Source: JAUMBM01 sp964441755
GTDB taxonomy: Bacteria > Bacteroidota > Bacteroidia > Chitinophagales > Saprospiraceae
Length of the DNA: 64,000 nucleotides
Assembly (NCBI GenBank): GCA_964441755.1
Contig: CAYTVG010000006.1
Location: 124,001-188,000, forward strand
Reading direction: 5' to 3'
The notes below the pieces were generated by a model that was not told the origin of the DNA, did not search any database, and was given only the letters and a program-made list of their open reading frames with translations. Within the stretch, counting starts at the first letter, position 1, and every line of letters begins with the position of its first letter. Made by a program: the position numbers and the translations under genes. This document shows positions 27,473-36,400 of this stretch, piece after piece.

Positions 27473-29524
27473 CTAATTTTCCACTGCTGCTTTCATTTTT
27501 ACCATCGTCAGTATGGTCGCAACGGCAACAGTCTCTGCTGTTTCGTCATCCACTTCTACCAGCCACTTGACGATGCCCTTGCGATAGTCCTCTCCTTCTC
27601 GCTGTTCCTGTTCTATTTTCTCCTTGACAGTCAGCTTTACACCTATGGTCATACCCGGATAAACCGGCTTGGTAAACCGGCAGCTGTCCAGACCGTAGTT
27701 TAGCAGTACAGGCCCCTTTTTTGCCTCGACAAACAAGCCGGCGGCTTTGGAGAGTACCCAGTAGCCATGTGCGACACGCTGGGTAAAAGGCGTTCCCTCG
27801 AGCGAAGTGGCATCGACATGCGCGTAAAAGCGATCGCCTGTAAGGTTGGCAAAGTTAACAATGTCCGTTTCTGTGACGGTATGGCGAGCTGTTGTGAGTG
27901 TCTGCCCTACGGACAATTCCTCAAAATAGCAGCTAAAAGGATGGCGCTCACTCTCGGGGCGCTCCCCGCCCGACTGGTACTGCTGACTTACCTGCCCGAT
28001 CATGCTCGGATGCCCCTGCACGGCGCAAGCCTGCAGGTAGTGATGCAGGCCGCGGAGGCCGCCCATCTCCTGCCCGCCGCCGGCGCGGCCGGGGCCACCA
28101 TGCACCAGCATGGGCATGGGCGAACCATGGCCTGTGCTTTCGGGTGCGCTATCGCGGTTGAGAATCAGAATACGGCCGTGGTAGGCACCGGCCTCGAGGA
28201 TGTAATCCTGTGCTACGGCCGCATCGGCTGTACATATGGTGCTCACCAGCGACCCCTTGCCCATGCGGGCCAGCGCGGCTGCTTCCGAAAGATCGCGGTA
28301 AGGCATGAGTGTGCTGACCGGACCAAAGGCTTCTATCTCGTGGATTTCGGGCTGTGCCAGCGGATTGTCACAGCGCAGCAGCAGCGGAGACAGGAAGGCG
28401 CCCTTAGCCGGATCTGCACCTATAACATCTACTTCCTCCGGATTACCGTATACGATACTTGCGTAGCGCGTCATTTCGCTGACCCTGCCTCTTACCACCT
28501 CCTGCTGGCGTTTGCTCACCAGCGGCCCCATGCGCACACCCTCGACCCTGGGATCCCCGGGGCTCGTCTGCGCCAGCCCTTTGGCCAGTGCCTGCTGGAC
28601 GGCCTCCAGCAAAGTGTCAGGTACCAGAATACGCCTTACCGCAGTACACTTCTGTCCGCATTTGGTCGTCATCTCGCGCCTCACCTCCTTGACAAACAGG
28701 TCGAATTCCGGTGTTCCCGGTACGGCATCGGGCGCCAGGATGGCGGCATTCAGACTGTCGGCCTCCATATTAAAAGGCACCGCCTCCCGGATGATGGCCG
28801 GCTGCGCTTTCAGCTTTCGGCCGGTGGCTGCAGAGCCGGTGAAAGTGATGACATCCTGGCTGTCGACCGCCTCCAGTATACCATGACCGGAGCCCTGAAT
28901 GAGCTGCAGGCTCCCTTCGGGCAGAATGCCCGAATCGATGATATCGCGCACCATGGCCTCCGTCAGGAAGCTCGTCACTTCGGAAGGCTTGACGACGGCC
29001 GGCATGCCGGCCAACAAGTTGACGCTTATTTTTTCCAGCATCCCCCAGATGGGAAAATTGAATGCATTGATATGTATGGCTACGCCCTGCCGCGGCAGCA
29101 GCATGTGGGTGCCGATAAAAGTTCCCCCCTTGGACAGGCGTGCCGCTTCGCCATCGACATACCATCGCTGGTCGCCCAATTGCCGCCGCAGGCTGGCATA
29201 AGCAAAAAGCGTGCCTATGCCTCCTTCAATATCTACCCAGCTGTCTGCTTTGGTTGCTCCGGTACGATAGGAGAGCGGATAGTAGTGCTTAGCGCGATCA
29301 TTCAGAAACAGCGCCAACCGCTTGAGCATCAGTCCGCGCTCCCGGAAAGTCATTTTCCGGAGTGCTGTGCCGCCGACGCGGCGACCATAATCAAACACGG
29401 CAGCGTAATCGATGCCAGCCGATGAACAATAGCCGATGGCCTCTCCGGTGGTGGCATCATACTGTAAGAATTCCTCCTGTGCCGGAGCGTGCCAGCGACC
29501 TTCGATATAGTTGAATAACTGCAT
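27473..29524 (-). CDS. paaZ: Bifunctional PaaZ: oxepin-CoA hydrolase/3-oxo-5,6-dehydrosuberyl-CoA semialdehyde dehydrogenase
   Basis: Ring-opening step of aerobic phenylacetyl-CoA degradation. 683 residues: an aldehyde dehydrogenase domain (1 to about 520) with Glu in NMEADSLN (about 253) and catalytic Cys in TKCGQKCTAVRR (about 290), then a C-terminal MaoC-type hotdog hydratase (about 530-680; TGDRFYAHVDATS, RVAHGYWVLS). Other paa genes (paaABCDE, paaG, paaH, paaK) are absent here, so the pathway would be completed elsewhere. A TetR-like operator overlaps its predicted transcription start. Confidence 0.93.
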   Translation of the reverse strand: MQLFNYIEGRWHAPAQEEFLQYDATTGEAIGYCSSAGIDYAAVFDYGRRVGGTALRKMTFRERGLMLKRLALFLNDRAKHYYPLSYRTGATKADSWVDIEGGIGTLFAYASLRRQLGDQRWYVDGEAARLSKGGTFIGTHMLLPRQGVAIHINAFNFPIWGMLEKISVNLLAGMPAVVKPSEVTSFLTEAMVRDIIDSGILPEGSLQLIQGSGHGILEAVDSQDVITFTGSAATGRKLKAQPAIIREAVPFNMEADSLNAAILAPDAVPGTPEFDLFVKEVRREMTTKCGQKCTAVRRILVPDTLLEAVQQALAKGLAQTSPGDPRVEGVRMGPLVSKRQQEVVRGRVSEMTRYASIVYGNPEEVDVIGADPAKGAFLSPLLLRCDNPLAQPEIHEIEAFGPVSTLMPYRDLSEAAALARMGKGSLVSTICTADAAVAQDYILEAGAYHGRILILNRDSAPESTGHGSPMPMLVHGGPGRAGGGQEMGGLRGLHHYLQACAVQGHPSMIGQVSQQYQSGGERPESERHPFSCYFEELSVGQTLTTARHTVTETDIVNFANLTGDRFYAHVDATSLEGTPFTQRVAHGYWVLSKAAGLFVEAKKGPVLLNYGLDSCRFTKPVYPGMTIGVKLTVKEKIEQEQREGEDYRKGIVKWLVEVDDETAETVAVATILTMVKMKAAVEN

Positions 29525-29546
29525 AGTTTATCAGCTGCGTTTTGCG

Positions 29547-29571
29547 AATGAACGTTCGTTAGACAAAGATA
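29547..29571 (-). promoter_or_regulatory. paaZ promoter -7 box and TetR-like operator
   Basis: TATCTTTG lies at 29571-29564 on the minus strand; no clear -33 box is seen. Directly downstream, AATGAACGTTCGTT (29547-29560) is a 14-bp palindrome with one mismatch and contains AACG-N2-CGTT, the core reported for PaaR, a TetR-family repressor of phenylacetate genes in Thermus. The overlap with the expected transcription start suggests repression by a TetR-type regulator sensing a CoA ester. No such regulator is encoded in the window. Confidence 0.5.
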
Positions 29572-29691
29572 TGCCGAGAACTGCAGACTTTTCGGATTTG
29601 AAATGGCTGAGTTTGATTTTAGCGGAAAGCATGCCAGCCGCCGGAATCCCTTTTGGTATAAACAAATACCCTTGCGCCAAAGATCACAGCA

Positions 29692-29724
29692 TTTGCCCTC
29701 AAAATTGTAAATTTGTTATTTTTG
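29692..29724 (+). promoter_or_regulatory. Predicted promoter of the thioredoxin/molybdate transporter operon
   Basis: TTTG (29692-29695), 21-nt spacer, TATTTTTG (29717-29724), a full match to the Bacteroidota consensus. The first start codon is at 29818, a leader of about 85 nt. Confidence 0.65.
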
Positions 29725-29817
29725 GGGCTTCCTCAGCCCGGGTCGTTGTTGATTTTGTTCACTGGCCGGCCGCTATCGGTTGCTAACCATATCACACCAT
29801 ATTACAAGCCAAAAGCT

Positions 29818-31290
29818 ATGATACATACTTTTCAAAGCCGGATAAAAGCAGATTCAAGGCTGCTGCCGGCGCTGCTGCTCGTTCTGTTCGGGCTTGTTGG
29901 CATAGGTTGCACACAGGCACAATCGGGGATAGCCCCGGAGATTACGAACACCGCCCGCATTGAGGCGGAAATTGCCGAATACAACGGAGGTGGCTACGCC
30001 TTCCTGATTGGCACCCTCAATGACCAGCGCTTCAAACTCGACTCGGTACTGGTAAACCCTGGTGGTCGGATCGCTTTTGTCAGGGATACTACCTACCCGC
30101 AAGGGCTGGTATACATACTGTTGCAGGACAACACCAGCTTCCCTTTCTTACTTTCTGAAGACCAGCATTTTGTACTAAAAACCCGCAAGAGTGCCCCTGT
30201 AGACGCTATGGTGGTGGAAGGATCTGTTGACAACCAGCTTTTCTTTGAAAACCTGCGCTTTGAAAACGATTTTCAGCAACGCTATCAGGCCCTTAGCAGC
30301 CAGCTCAAAACACAGGCGGCCGGCAGTGAGGCCTATGCGCAGCTGAAGTCCCAACAGGATGCCTTGCTGGAAGCAAGGCGGCAGCAGCTACAGGCTGCTT
30401 TTTCCCAATACCCTGACCACCTGTACGTAAAATACAAGCAGGCGGGGCAAAACCCCGACCTGCGCGACCTGCGCAAGCCCGACGGCACAGTTGACCAGCA
30501 GGCGCAACTCGTACAGTTTCGGGCTGAATTCTGGGACAATGTGGACTTTAGTGATCCGCGGCTGTTGCGCACGCCGGTAGTGTTCAACAAACTCAAGCGC
30601 TATATTACGGAGCTTACCCCACAGCAACCAGACTCGATTATCCGGGTGGCAGACATCCTCATAGACAAGGTGGCCAACCGCCCGGAATATTACCAGTTAT
30701 TTGTCAACTGGATTGCCCTGCAGTACGAACCTACCAAGACGACCCTGATGGATGGAGAGGCTGTGTATGTGCATATGATTCAGCGCTACATCACCAAAGA
30801 GCGTGCCTTCTGGACCAGTGAAGCCCAGGTCAATGGTCTGCAGCAACGGGCGCGGGAGATGGCCGCCAGTCTTGTAGGCAAGCAGGCACCCAATGTGACA
30901 GCTAAGGATCCGGGCGGGCAGCTTCGCTCCCTCTACGATCTGAAAGCACCGTATCTGGTAGTGTTCATGTACAATCCGACCTGTGACCACTGTATCGAGG
31001 AAACACCTAAGCTGGTACAGTTTTTACGCGACCGCGCGGAGAAGGACGTAGAAGTCTTTGGTATTGCGCTGGATACCGAAATACCTGAGTGGACAGCTTT
31101 TCTCAGCCAGTATGCTGTTCCCTGGGTCAATGTTTTTGACCCCACCAACCGGGCGATTTATGCCAAATACTATGTGGACATCACGCCGGAGATTTACGTA
31201 CTGAACCCCCAGCGCGTCATCATTGGCAAAAACCTCAAAGTGCAGCAGATAGCGGAGGTTATTGAATTTGATAAGCAACGTAAGCAATGA
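29818..31290 (+). CDS. TlpA-like thioredoxin-domain protein with large N-terminal domain
   Basis: 490-residue exported protein. ATG 29818 gives a signal segment (LLPALLLVLFGLVGIGC) with Cys as a possible lipidation site. The N-terminal domain (EYNGGGYAFLIGTLNDQRFKL) looks like the DUF4369-type beta domain that often precedes thioredoxin domains in Bacteroidota, then comes a helical DUF5106-like middle with a Gln-rich stretch. The C-terminal thioredoxin fold has a CDHC active site (about residue 388, FMYNPTCDHCIEETPKL) and TPEIYVLNPQRVIIGK. Probably a periplasmic thiol-disulfide reductase. The stop overlaps the start of the next gene by 4 nt, indicating translational coupling. Confidence 0.85.
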   Translation: MIHTFQSRIKADSRLLPALLLVLFGLVGIGCTQAQSGIAPEITNTARIEAEIAEYNGGGYAFLIGTLNDQRFKLDSVLVNPGGRIAFVRDTTYPQGLVYILLQDNTSFPFLLSEDQHFVLKTRKSAPVDAMVVEGSVDNQLFFENLRFENDFQQRYQALSSQLKTQAAGSEAYAQLKSQQDALLEARRQQLQAAFSQYPDHLYVKYKQAGQNPDLRDLRKPDGTVDQQAQLVQFRAEFWDNVDFSDPRLLRTPVVFNKLKRYITELTPQQPDSIIRVADILIDKVANRPEYYQLFVNWIALQYEPTKTTLMDGEAVYVHMIQRYITKERAFWTSEAQVNGLQQRAREMAASLVGKQAPNVTAKDPGGQLRSLYDLKAPYLVVFMYNPTCDHCIEETPKLVQFLRDRAEKDVEVFGIALDTEIPEWTAFLSQYAVPWVNVFDPTNRAIYAKYYVDITPEIYVLNPQRVIIGKNLKVQQIAEVIEFDKQRKQ

Positions 31291-32423
31291 GTGGCACAAA
31301 AATATTATTCAATCGCCGCGAGCTGGCGGGAGCTTTTGGCGACATAGGTACTGACCTGCCGCTGCTGGCAGCCATGATTGTGGCTGCGGGTCTGCATGCC
31401 CCCTGGGTATTCATCATTTTTGGCCTGCTCCAAATAATTACGGGTCTGCTCTACCGCATCCCTATGCCCGTACAGCCCCTGAAAGCCATGGCGGCCCTGG
31501 TCATCAGCCAAAAGCTGGGCGGCGATGTGCTGATGGCTGCCGGGCTGTCCATTGGTGTAGTCATGCTGGTACTCTCGCTGTCGGGTACACTGGACGCTAT
31601 TGCCCGGCTGGTACCCAAGGCGGTTGTCCGGGGTCTGCAATTTGGCCTGGGCATGAGTCTGTCGCTGCTGGCATGTAAGGAGTACATACCTGCACACCAG
31701 ACAGCAGGTTTCGTATTGGCGGGCATCTCCTTTGTGGTGTTATTTTGGCTGAAAGACCACGTCCGCTACCCCGGTGCCCTGATTGTCATCGCTATGGGCT
31801 TTGTGTATGCGCTGTTTTTTCAGCCCGACACGGCCAATACCTTAGCGCAGGCCTCACGCGACTGGGCGCTGCACTTTTCCTTTCCCGACCGGGACACGCT
31901 GATCAAGGGATTTGTGCTGCTGGCGCTGCCGCAGATTCCGCTGTCTCTGGGCAACTCGATACTGGCCACCCGGCAGTTGGCGACAGACCTTTTCCCGGAG
32001 CGCAACATCAGCATTCGCCGCATAGGACTCACCTACAGTCTGATGAACCTGGTGGCACCGGTGCTGGGCGGCATACCTGTTTGTCACGGATCGGGCGGCA
32101 TGGCAGGACACTACGCCTTTGGCGGGCGAAGTGGCGGATCGGTGGTCATCTACGGCGGTATCTACGTACTGATTGGCCTGTTTTTTGCCTTCAATGTCCC
32201 CTCTGTACTGACTGTTTTCCCTATGCCTATGCTGGGAGTCATCCTGCTGTTCGAGGGGTTGTCACTGGTACAACTCCTGCGGGATATGTTTGAAGATCAG
32301 CGACTTTTGTTCATCAGCATCCTCACAGGCGTCCTGGCAGTAGGTCTGCCTTATGGATTTCTGATAGCCTTGGTGATTGGTACGGCGGTTTACTACCTGC
32401 CCCCGGGCAGCGTGCGGGCTTAG
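31287..32423 (+). CDS. MOT1-family molybdate (sulfate-like) transporter
   Basis: 378-residue polytopic membrane protein related to SulP transporters without a STAS domain. The N-terminal FNRRELAGAFGDIGTDLPLL and PVQPLKAMAAL segments are hallmarks of the MOT1 (MFS_MOT1/PF16983) group, which takes up molybdate in plants and algae. About ten hydrophobic segments are visible. Translationally coupled (4-nt overlap) to the thioredoxin-domain gene. A role in supplying molybdenum to the YdeP-type enzyme at 47.5 kb is inference; sulfate is the alternative substrate. It is followed by a four-palindrome array. Confidence 0.82.
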   Translation: MSGTKILFNRRELAGAFGDIGTDLPLLAAMIVAAGLHAPWVFIIFGLLQIITGLLYRIPMPVQPLKAMAALVISQKLGGDVLMAAGLSIGVVMLVLSLSGTLDAIARLVPKAVVRGLQFGLGMSLSLLACKEYIPAHQTAGFVLAGISFVVLFWLKDHVRYPGALIVIAMGFVYALFFQPDTANTLAQASRDWALHFSFPDRDTLIKGFVLLALPQIPLSLGNSILATRQLATDLFPERNISIRRIGLTYSLMNLVAPVLGGIPVCHGSGGMAGHYAFGGRSGGSVVIYGGIYVLIGLFFAFNVPSVLTVFPMPMLGVILLFEGLSLVQLLRDMFEDQRLLFISILTGVLAVGLPYGFLIALVIGTAVYYLPPGSVRA

Positions 32424-32567
32424 GGCCTTGATTTTTTGAAAAAAAATTGAGGCAGTGGCCCTTTATCGCTGCATACTTTCGGGCGGCTATGCTGCCCGAA
32501 AGTATGCAGCGACGGTTTTGATTTTTGAAAAAACCAGCCCGGGCCATTGGTTTATTTCGCCGCGAAA
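32422..32567. repeat. Array of alternating AT/GC/AT/GC palindromes after the MOT1 gene
   Basis: AT 32426-32452 (CCTTGATTTTTT/AAAAAATTGAGG with two wobbles), enclosed by AGGGCC/GGCCCT (32422-32427, 32457-32462); GC 32467-32511 (18-bp perfect arms CGCTGCATACTTTCGGGC); AT 32514-32535 (GGTTTT-GATTTTTGAA-AAAACC); GC 32545-32567 (TTTCGCCGC-GAAAG-GCGGCGAAA). It begins at the stop codon of the transporter and ends 30 nt before the next promoter. Confidence 0.85.
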
Positions 32568-32596
32568 GGCGGCGAAAGGGATATATCGCCGGACAT

Positions 32597-32628
32597 TTTG
32601 TACCTTACTGACCAGATTATTACTATTG
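32597..32628 (+). promoter_or_regulatory. Predicted promoter of the DUF4286 gene
   Basis: TTTG (32597-32600), 20-nt spacer, TACTATTG (32621-32628; seven of eight bases fit). The start codon at 32636 is only 7 nt further, so the mRNA would be leaderless or nearly so. Confidence 0.5.
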
Positions 32629-32635
32629 CGCAACT

Positions 32636-32950
32636 ATGGTATTATACAATGTAACTGTGAAAATTGACCACTCCGCACACCAGGAGTGGCGGCAATGGAT
32701 GCTCAACAAGCACATTCCGGATGTGATGGCAACGGGCATGTTTGCCGATTACCGCTTTTGTCGGTTGCTGGGGGAAAGTGAGGAAGACGGGATAACGTAT
32801 GCAATCCAGTACCTTGCGCACAGCATGGCCTCTTTTCAAATCTACCAGGAGCGTTTTGCCAAAGACCTGCAGGCAGAGCATACTCACCATTTTAGCGGCA
32901 AGTATATAGCTTTCAGGACACTGCTGGAGGTTGTTGACCGAGGTTCTTAG
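32636..32950 (+). CDS. DUF4286 family protein
   Basis: 104-residue small cytosolic protein. MVLYNVTVKIDHSAHQEWRQWMLNKHIPDVMATGMF and the later SFQIYQERFAKDLQAEHTHHFSGKYIAFRTLLE region match the DUF4286 family, common in Bacteroidota and of unknown function; only the beginning of the first segment (VLYNVTVKID) and HIPDVM need be read as diagnostic. It has its own promoter with almost no leader. Its last 38 nt overlap the 3' end of the convergent MFS gene. Confidence 0.8.
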   Translation: MVLYNVTVKIDHSAHQEWRQWMLNKHIPDVMATGMFADYRFCRLLGESEEDGITYAIQYLAHSMASFQIYQERFAKDLQAEHTHHFSGKYIAFRTLLEVVDRGS

Positions 32951-34145
32951 TCGATTGCTGGTCAACCAATGGCATCGTCACAGTTTTTGCAGGCAGAACA
33001 AAAGACAGCAACAGCATACCCAGCAGCAGCAGCCATACGAAAGCCAGCCCGACTCGCAACCCCTGCCAGTCGCCAATCCAGCCGATGATTGGCGGGCCCA
33101 GCAAAAAGCCTGCATAACCAATGCTCGTCACCACGCTGATCCCCACGCCCGGCGACAGCCCGGGTGCATTGGCAGCCCGGCTGTATGCGATGGGTACAAT
33201 ACCCGCAAGGCCTGCCCCCACCAAAAAGAAACCCGGAACGGCCACGATGGCCAGCGGTTTTACCAATACCAGTGAAAGTCCCCCTACCGCCAGCATACTG
33301 CTAAAGCGCAGCATGCGTTCATCCCCCAGCCGCAGGCGAAAATAATCGCCCAGAAAGCGGCCGGCCGTCATGGCCGCTGTAAACGCTGCCAGGCCGATGG
33401 GCGCCCAATAGCGCCCGGCACGGGCTTCTTTTTCCAGATAGTTGGCGCTCCAGTCAGCCATAGCTCCCTCTCCCAGCATACAGCAAAAGGCAATCAGCCC
33501 CAGCCCGACCAGCTCCGGTCTGTAGCGCTTGTGCAGCGGCGGTGAAGCAGCCGCTTCGGCGGCTGCAGCCTGCCGGTCCTCCTGCAAAAGCTGGCGGGCA
33601 GCCCAGGGCAGGCATAGCAGGCAGACAGCCGCTGCCATCGCCAGGTGCCAGGCAAGGCTCATCTCCAGTCGGTTGACGATGGTTGCCACACCCGCACCAG
33701 CCAGCATGCCCGCACTAAACCATGCGTGAAAGGAAGCCATCACAGGTTTTTTCAATGCACGCTCTACCAGCACTGCCTGGGCATTCATAGATACATCCAG
33801 GGTGCCCGCCCAAAGGCCCAGCATCCAGAAATGTACCCACAGCCAGCCGTAATCAGGCATGAGTGGAATGCCCGGGGTAGAAAGGCAATACAGGATAGCC
33901 GCAACCGTCGTCAGGTTACGGCTGCCGGTGCGCACAATCACAAAACCCGTAAGCGGCATAGCCATAATGGCTCCGATGGATACCGCCAGCAGGGCCGTGC
34001 CGAGTTCGGCATGGCTCACTGCAAACTGCTCCTGCAGCCGCGGCAGGCGCGACACCCAGCTGGCATACAGAAAACCATTGATGGCAAAAATGATGGTTAC
34101 CCCCAGACGGCTGCGGGCGGCAGACTGATTATTTGTTTGCATCAT
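32913..34145 (-). CDS. Major facilitator superfamily transporter
   Basis: 410-residue inner-membrane transporter with about 12 hydrophobic helices. GFLYASWVSRLPRLQEQFAVS at the start and FHAWFSAGMLAGAGV resemble the group that includes YbjJ-like sugar or inner-membrane transporters; substrate unknown. Its ATG overlaps the TGA of glsA (ATGA), so the two are one operon with glsA first, which makes an amino-acid-related substrate thinkable but unproven. The 3' end overlaps the DUF4286 gene on the other strand. Confidence 0.85.
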   Translation of the reverse strand: MMQTNNQSAARSRLGVTIIFAINGFLYASWVSRLPRLQEQFAVSHAELGTALLAVSIGAIMAMPLTGFVIVRTGSRNLTTVAAILYCLSTPGIPLMPDYGWLWVHFWMLGLWAGTLDVSMNAQAVLVERALKKPVMASFHAWFSAGMLAGAGVATIVNRLEMSLAWHLAMAAAVCLLCLPWAARQLLQEDRQAAAAEAAASPPLHKRYRPELVGLGLIAFCCMLGEGAMADWSANYLEKEARAGRYWAPIGLAAFTAAMTAGRFLGDYFRLRLGDERMLRFSSMLAVGGLSLVLVKPLAIVAVPGFFLVGAGLAGIVPIAYSRAANAPGLSPGVGISVVTSIGYAGFLLGPPIIGWIGDWQGLRVGLAFVWLLLLGMLLLSFVLPAKTVTMPLVDQQSTKNLGQQPPAVS

Positions 34146-35056
34146 CAGAAGATAGAAAGACCTGATTTGGAAGTCAGCAATTCCAGTGCGTGCATACCCA
34201 GCACCGAATTGCCCTTTTCATTGAGGCGCGGGCTCCACACCGCTACACTGTAAAGCCGGGGGTGGACAGCAGCAATACCCCCGCCCACACCACTCTTCCC
34301 CGGCAGCCCCACGCGGAAAGAAAACTCGCCCGACTCATCGTAAAAACCACACGTCTGCATCAGCGCATTGAGTCGCTTGATCTGGCTCCTGGTGAGCAGT
34401 TCGTCCAAAGTCGATGCTTGCCCATGGTTGGTGAAAAAGAGAAAAGCTGACGCAAGTTCGTCGCAGGACAGTGCCAGCGCACAGAGATGAAAATAGAGAT
34501 CCAGCACTACGTCAACCTCATTGCGCAGGTTGCCAAAAGACTTCAGGAAATGTGCCAGCGCGGCATTGCGATAGCCCGTGGCCTGCTCAGAAGCAGCTAC
34601 CGCCCTGTCAAAATCAATACAGTCAGTACCGGCAAGCCGGCGAACGAAGGCCAGCAGTTCGGCTTTGGGGTCGTCGAGCCGGCTGATGAGCACATCTGCA
34701 ACCACCAAGGCTCCTGAGTTGATGAAGGGGTTACGCGGAATTCCTTTCTCGTACTCCAACTGCACCAACGAATTGAAGCGCGTACCCGCCGGCTCTACCC
34801 CCACGCGCTGCCAAAGTCGGTTGCCTTCCAGCGAAAACGCCATGGCAACAGCAAATACCTTAGCGATACTCTGGATAGAAAACTGCTCCTGACTGTCGCC
34901 AAAAGCATAATGACGGCCGTCGGGAAATCGGAGGCTGATGCCAAATTTGTCGGGATTGACCTGTGCAAGTTCAGGAATATAGCCCGCTACCTGCCCTTCA
35001 TGGCGATAAGGAGCTATTTCAGCTGCGATTTCTTGTAGTATATTGTTGTAATCCAT
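34145..35056 (-). CDS. glsA: Glutaminase A
   Basis: Hydrolyses L-glutamine to glutamate and ammonia; serine-dependent beta-lactamase-like fold. 303 residues from ATG 35056 (MDYNNILQEIAAEI); five extra codons are open upstream. The active-site SxxK is SIAK (Ser63, Lys66), with NPFINSGALVVADVL and GLPGKSGVGGGI further on, both diagnostic. Coupled to the downstream MFS gene by an ATGA overlap. A TATCTTTG -7 box lies at 35267-35260 on the minus strand, giving a leader of about 200 nt that includes a dispersed CGCGA-type repeat. Confidence 0.95.
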   Translation of the reverse strand: MDYNNILQEIAAEIAPYRHEGQVAGYIPELAQVNPDKFGISLRFPDGRHYAFGDSQEQFSIQSIAKVFAVAMAFSLEGNRLWQRVGVEPAGTRFNSLVQLEYEKGIPRNPFINSGALVVADVLISRLDDPKAELLAFVRRLAGTDCIDFDRAVAASEQATGYRNAALAHFLKSFGNLRNEVDVVLDLYFHLCALALSCDELASAFLFFTNHGQASTLDELLTRSQIKRLNALMQTCGFYDESGEFSFRVGLPGKSGVGGGIAAVHPRLYSVAVWSPRLNEKGNSVLGMHALELLTSKSGLSIF

Positions 35057-35195
35057 ACACAGACAGGTCAAACCCAGCAGTCGATCACTACCGGTAAGTC
35101 AGCAATATATCCTGTATTTTATCACCGGGGCACGATCTCTTTCTGCAGTTTTCACTCTTTTCAGCGGTAACAGCCATACTGTACGTCTTCAATAA

Positions 35196-35247
35196 CGCGA
35201 AAACAACACCTCGCTTTTGCCGCCGGCAGAAAATCCCGAACACACTC
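35196..35247. repeat. Dispersed CGCGA element, copy A (glsA/TSUP divergent region)
   Basis: Runs CGCGAAAACAACACCTCG, then TTTTGCCGCCGGCAGAAAA, then CCCGAACACACTC. The middle is an imperfect palindrome (TTTTGCC-N3-GGC-AG-AAAA). It is best matched by copy B (54468-54527). On the minus strand it would be at the start of the glsA leader. The rest of 35057-35367 shows -7 boxes for glsA (35260-35267, minus) and for the TSUP gene (TACCTTTG, 35279-35286) but no gene. Confidence 0.6.
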
Positions 35248-35367
35248 CAATAATTCCCACAAAGATACGCTGCTTTTTTACCTTTGCTGCTGTAAGAAAT
35301 TCTTGCTTTGCGCAGCGCTTGCAGATCAGCCTACCCATAGGCGGCAGCGAATAACCATGGAGGTAAC

Positions 35368-36159
35368 ATGATGTACGGAGATATTTTGGGCTATCTGCTG
35401 GCATTTGTCGGTTCGTTCGTTGCAGGCTGCATCAACACCCTGGCCGGCAACGGATCGGTCATTACGCTTACCATACTGACAGAAGTGCTGGGGCTGCCGG
35501 CCACCATGGCCAACGGCACCAACCGGGTAGGTGTATTCACACAGTCGGCGGCAGCCAGCTGGAGTTTTTATCGCAGTGGGCGGCTTGATTTTCGAGCCAC
35601 CGGCAGCAATATTGTGTTCGCCTGCCTGGGTGCCATAGCCGGTGTGCTGGTGGCGGTAAAAGTCAGCAATGAGCAATTTGAAAATATCTTCCGCTATATG
35701 ATGCTGTTTATGCTGTTGGTGGTGCTCGTCAAACCCGACCGCTGGCTGCGGGAGACTGACCACCGCCGGTCGCCGGGTTTGTGGGTTACCATCCCGCTTT
35801 TTTTGGCACTGGGCTTTTATGGCGGCTTTATCCAAATGGGGATGGGCATATTCTTTCTGGCAGCAACTGTGTTGGGAGCTCGCTTCGGATTGATTGATGC
35901 CAACGCTATGAAGAGTTTTATCATTGCCGTATTTACCCTGCTGGCACTGGCTATTTTCCACTGGAACGGGCTGGTAGACTGGCGCTACGGCGGACTGATG
36001 GCCATAGGACAAACGATTGGCGGCTACCTGACGGCTCATTACGCAGCACGCTTTCCGGCAGCCAATGTATGGGCATACAGGGTATTGGTGGTGATGATTA
36101 TTGTCGCCTGTCTCACACTATTTGATTTGCATACCTTGTTTGGCAGCTGGCCTCAATAG
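35368..36159 (+). CDS. TSUP (TauE/SafE) family permease
   Basis: 263-residue membrane protein with about eight helices. FVAGCINTLAGNGSVITLTIL and the matching second-half segment GFYGGFIQMGMGIFFLAATVL are the internally repeated motifs of the TauE/SafE family, which exports sulfite, sulfoacetate or related anions or imports some organic acids. Substrate here unknown. It stands alone, with a TACCTTTG -7 box at 35279-35286. Confidence 0.88.
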   Translation: MMYGDILGYLLAFVGSFVAGCINTLAGNGSVITLTILTEVLGLPATMANGTNRVGVFTQSAAASWSFYRSGRLDFRATGSNIVFACLGAIAGVLVAVKVSNEQFENIFRYMMLFMLLVVLVKPDRWLRETDHRRSPGLWVTIPLFLALGFYGGFIQMGMGIFFLAATVLGARFGLIDANAMKSFIIAVFTLLALAIFHWNGLVDWRYGGLMAIGQTIGGYLTAHYAARFPAANVWAYRVLVVMIIVACLTLFDLHTLFGSWPQ

Positions 36160-36400
36160 AAAAAAAAATCTGCTAAAATCCTTATCTTACCAGCTGAAAA
36201 GTCTGTCGATACAGAGCGTATTCATGACTTTCTGACAGCCCCGAAGGTGAGCTGTATTTTCACACATTTTTGCATTTTTGAAAAAACCACCCGCCGGCAG
36301 CTGACCGGAAAAAGTAAAAACCTGCGGGAGAAAAACCCGTTTTGGGGCTGGGTGAGCAAGTGCTGAATACGCTTTTAACAAGTAAATAAATACCCGCAGT

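Noticed and set aside
27767..29425. 552-codon open frame on the plus strand
   Set aside because: Opposite paaZ, whose two domains and catalytic residues are clear; the antisense product resembles nothing.
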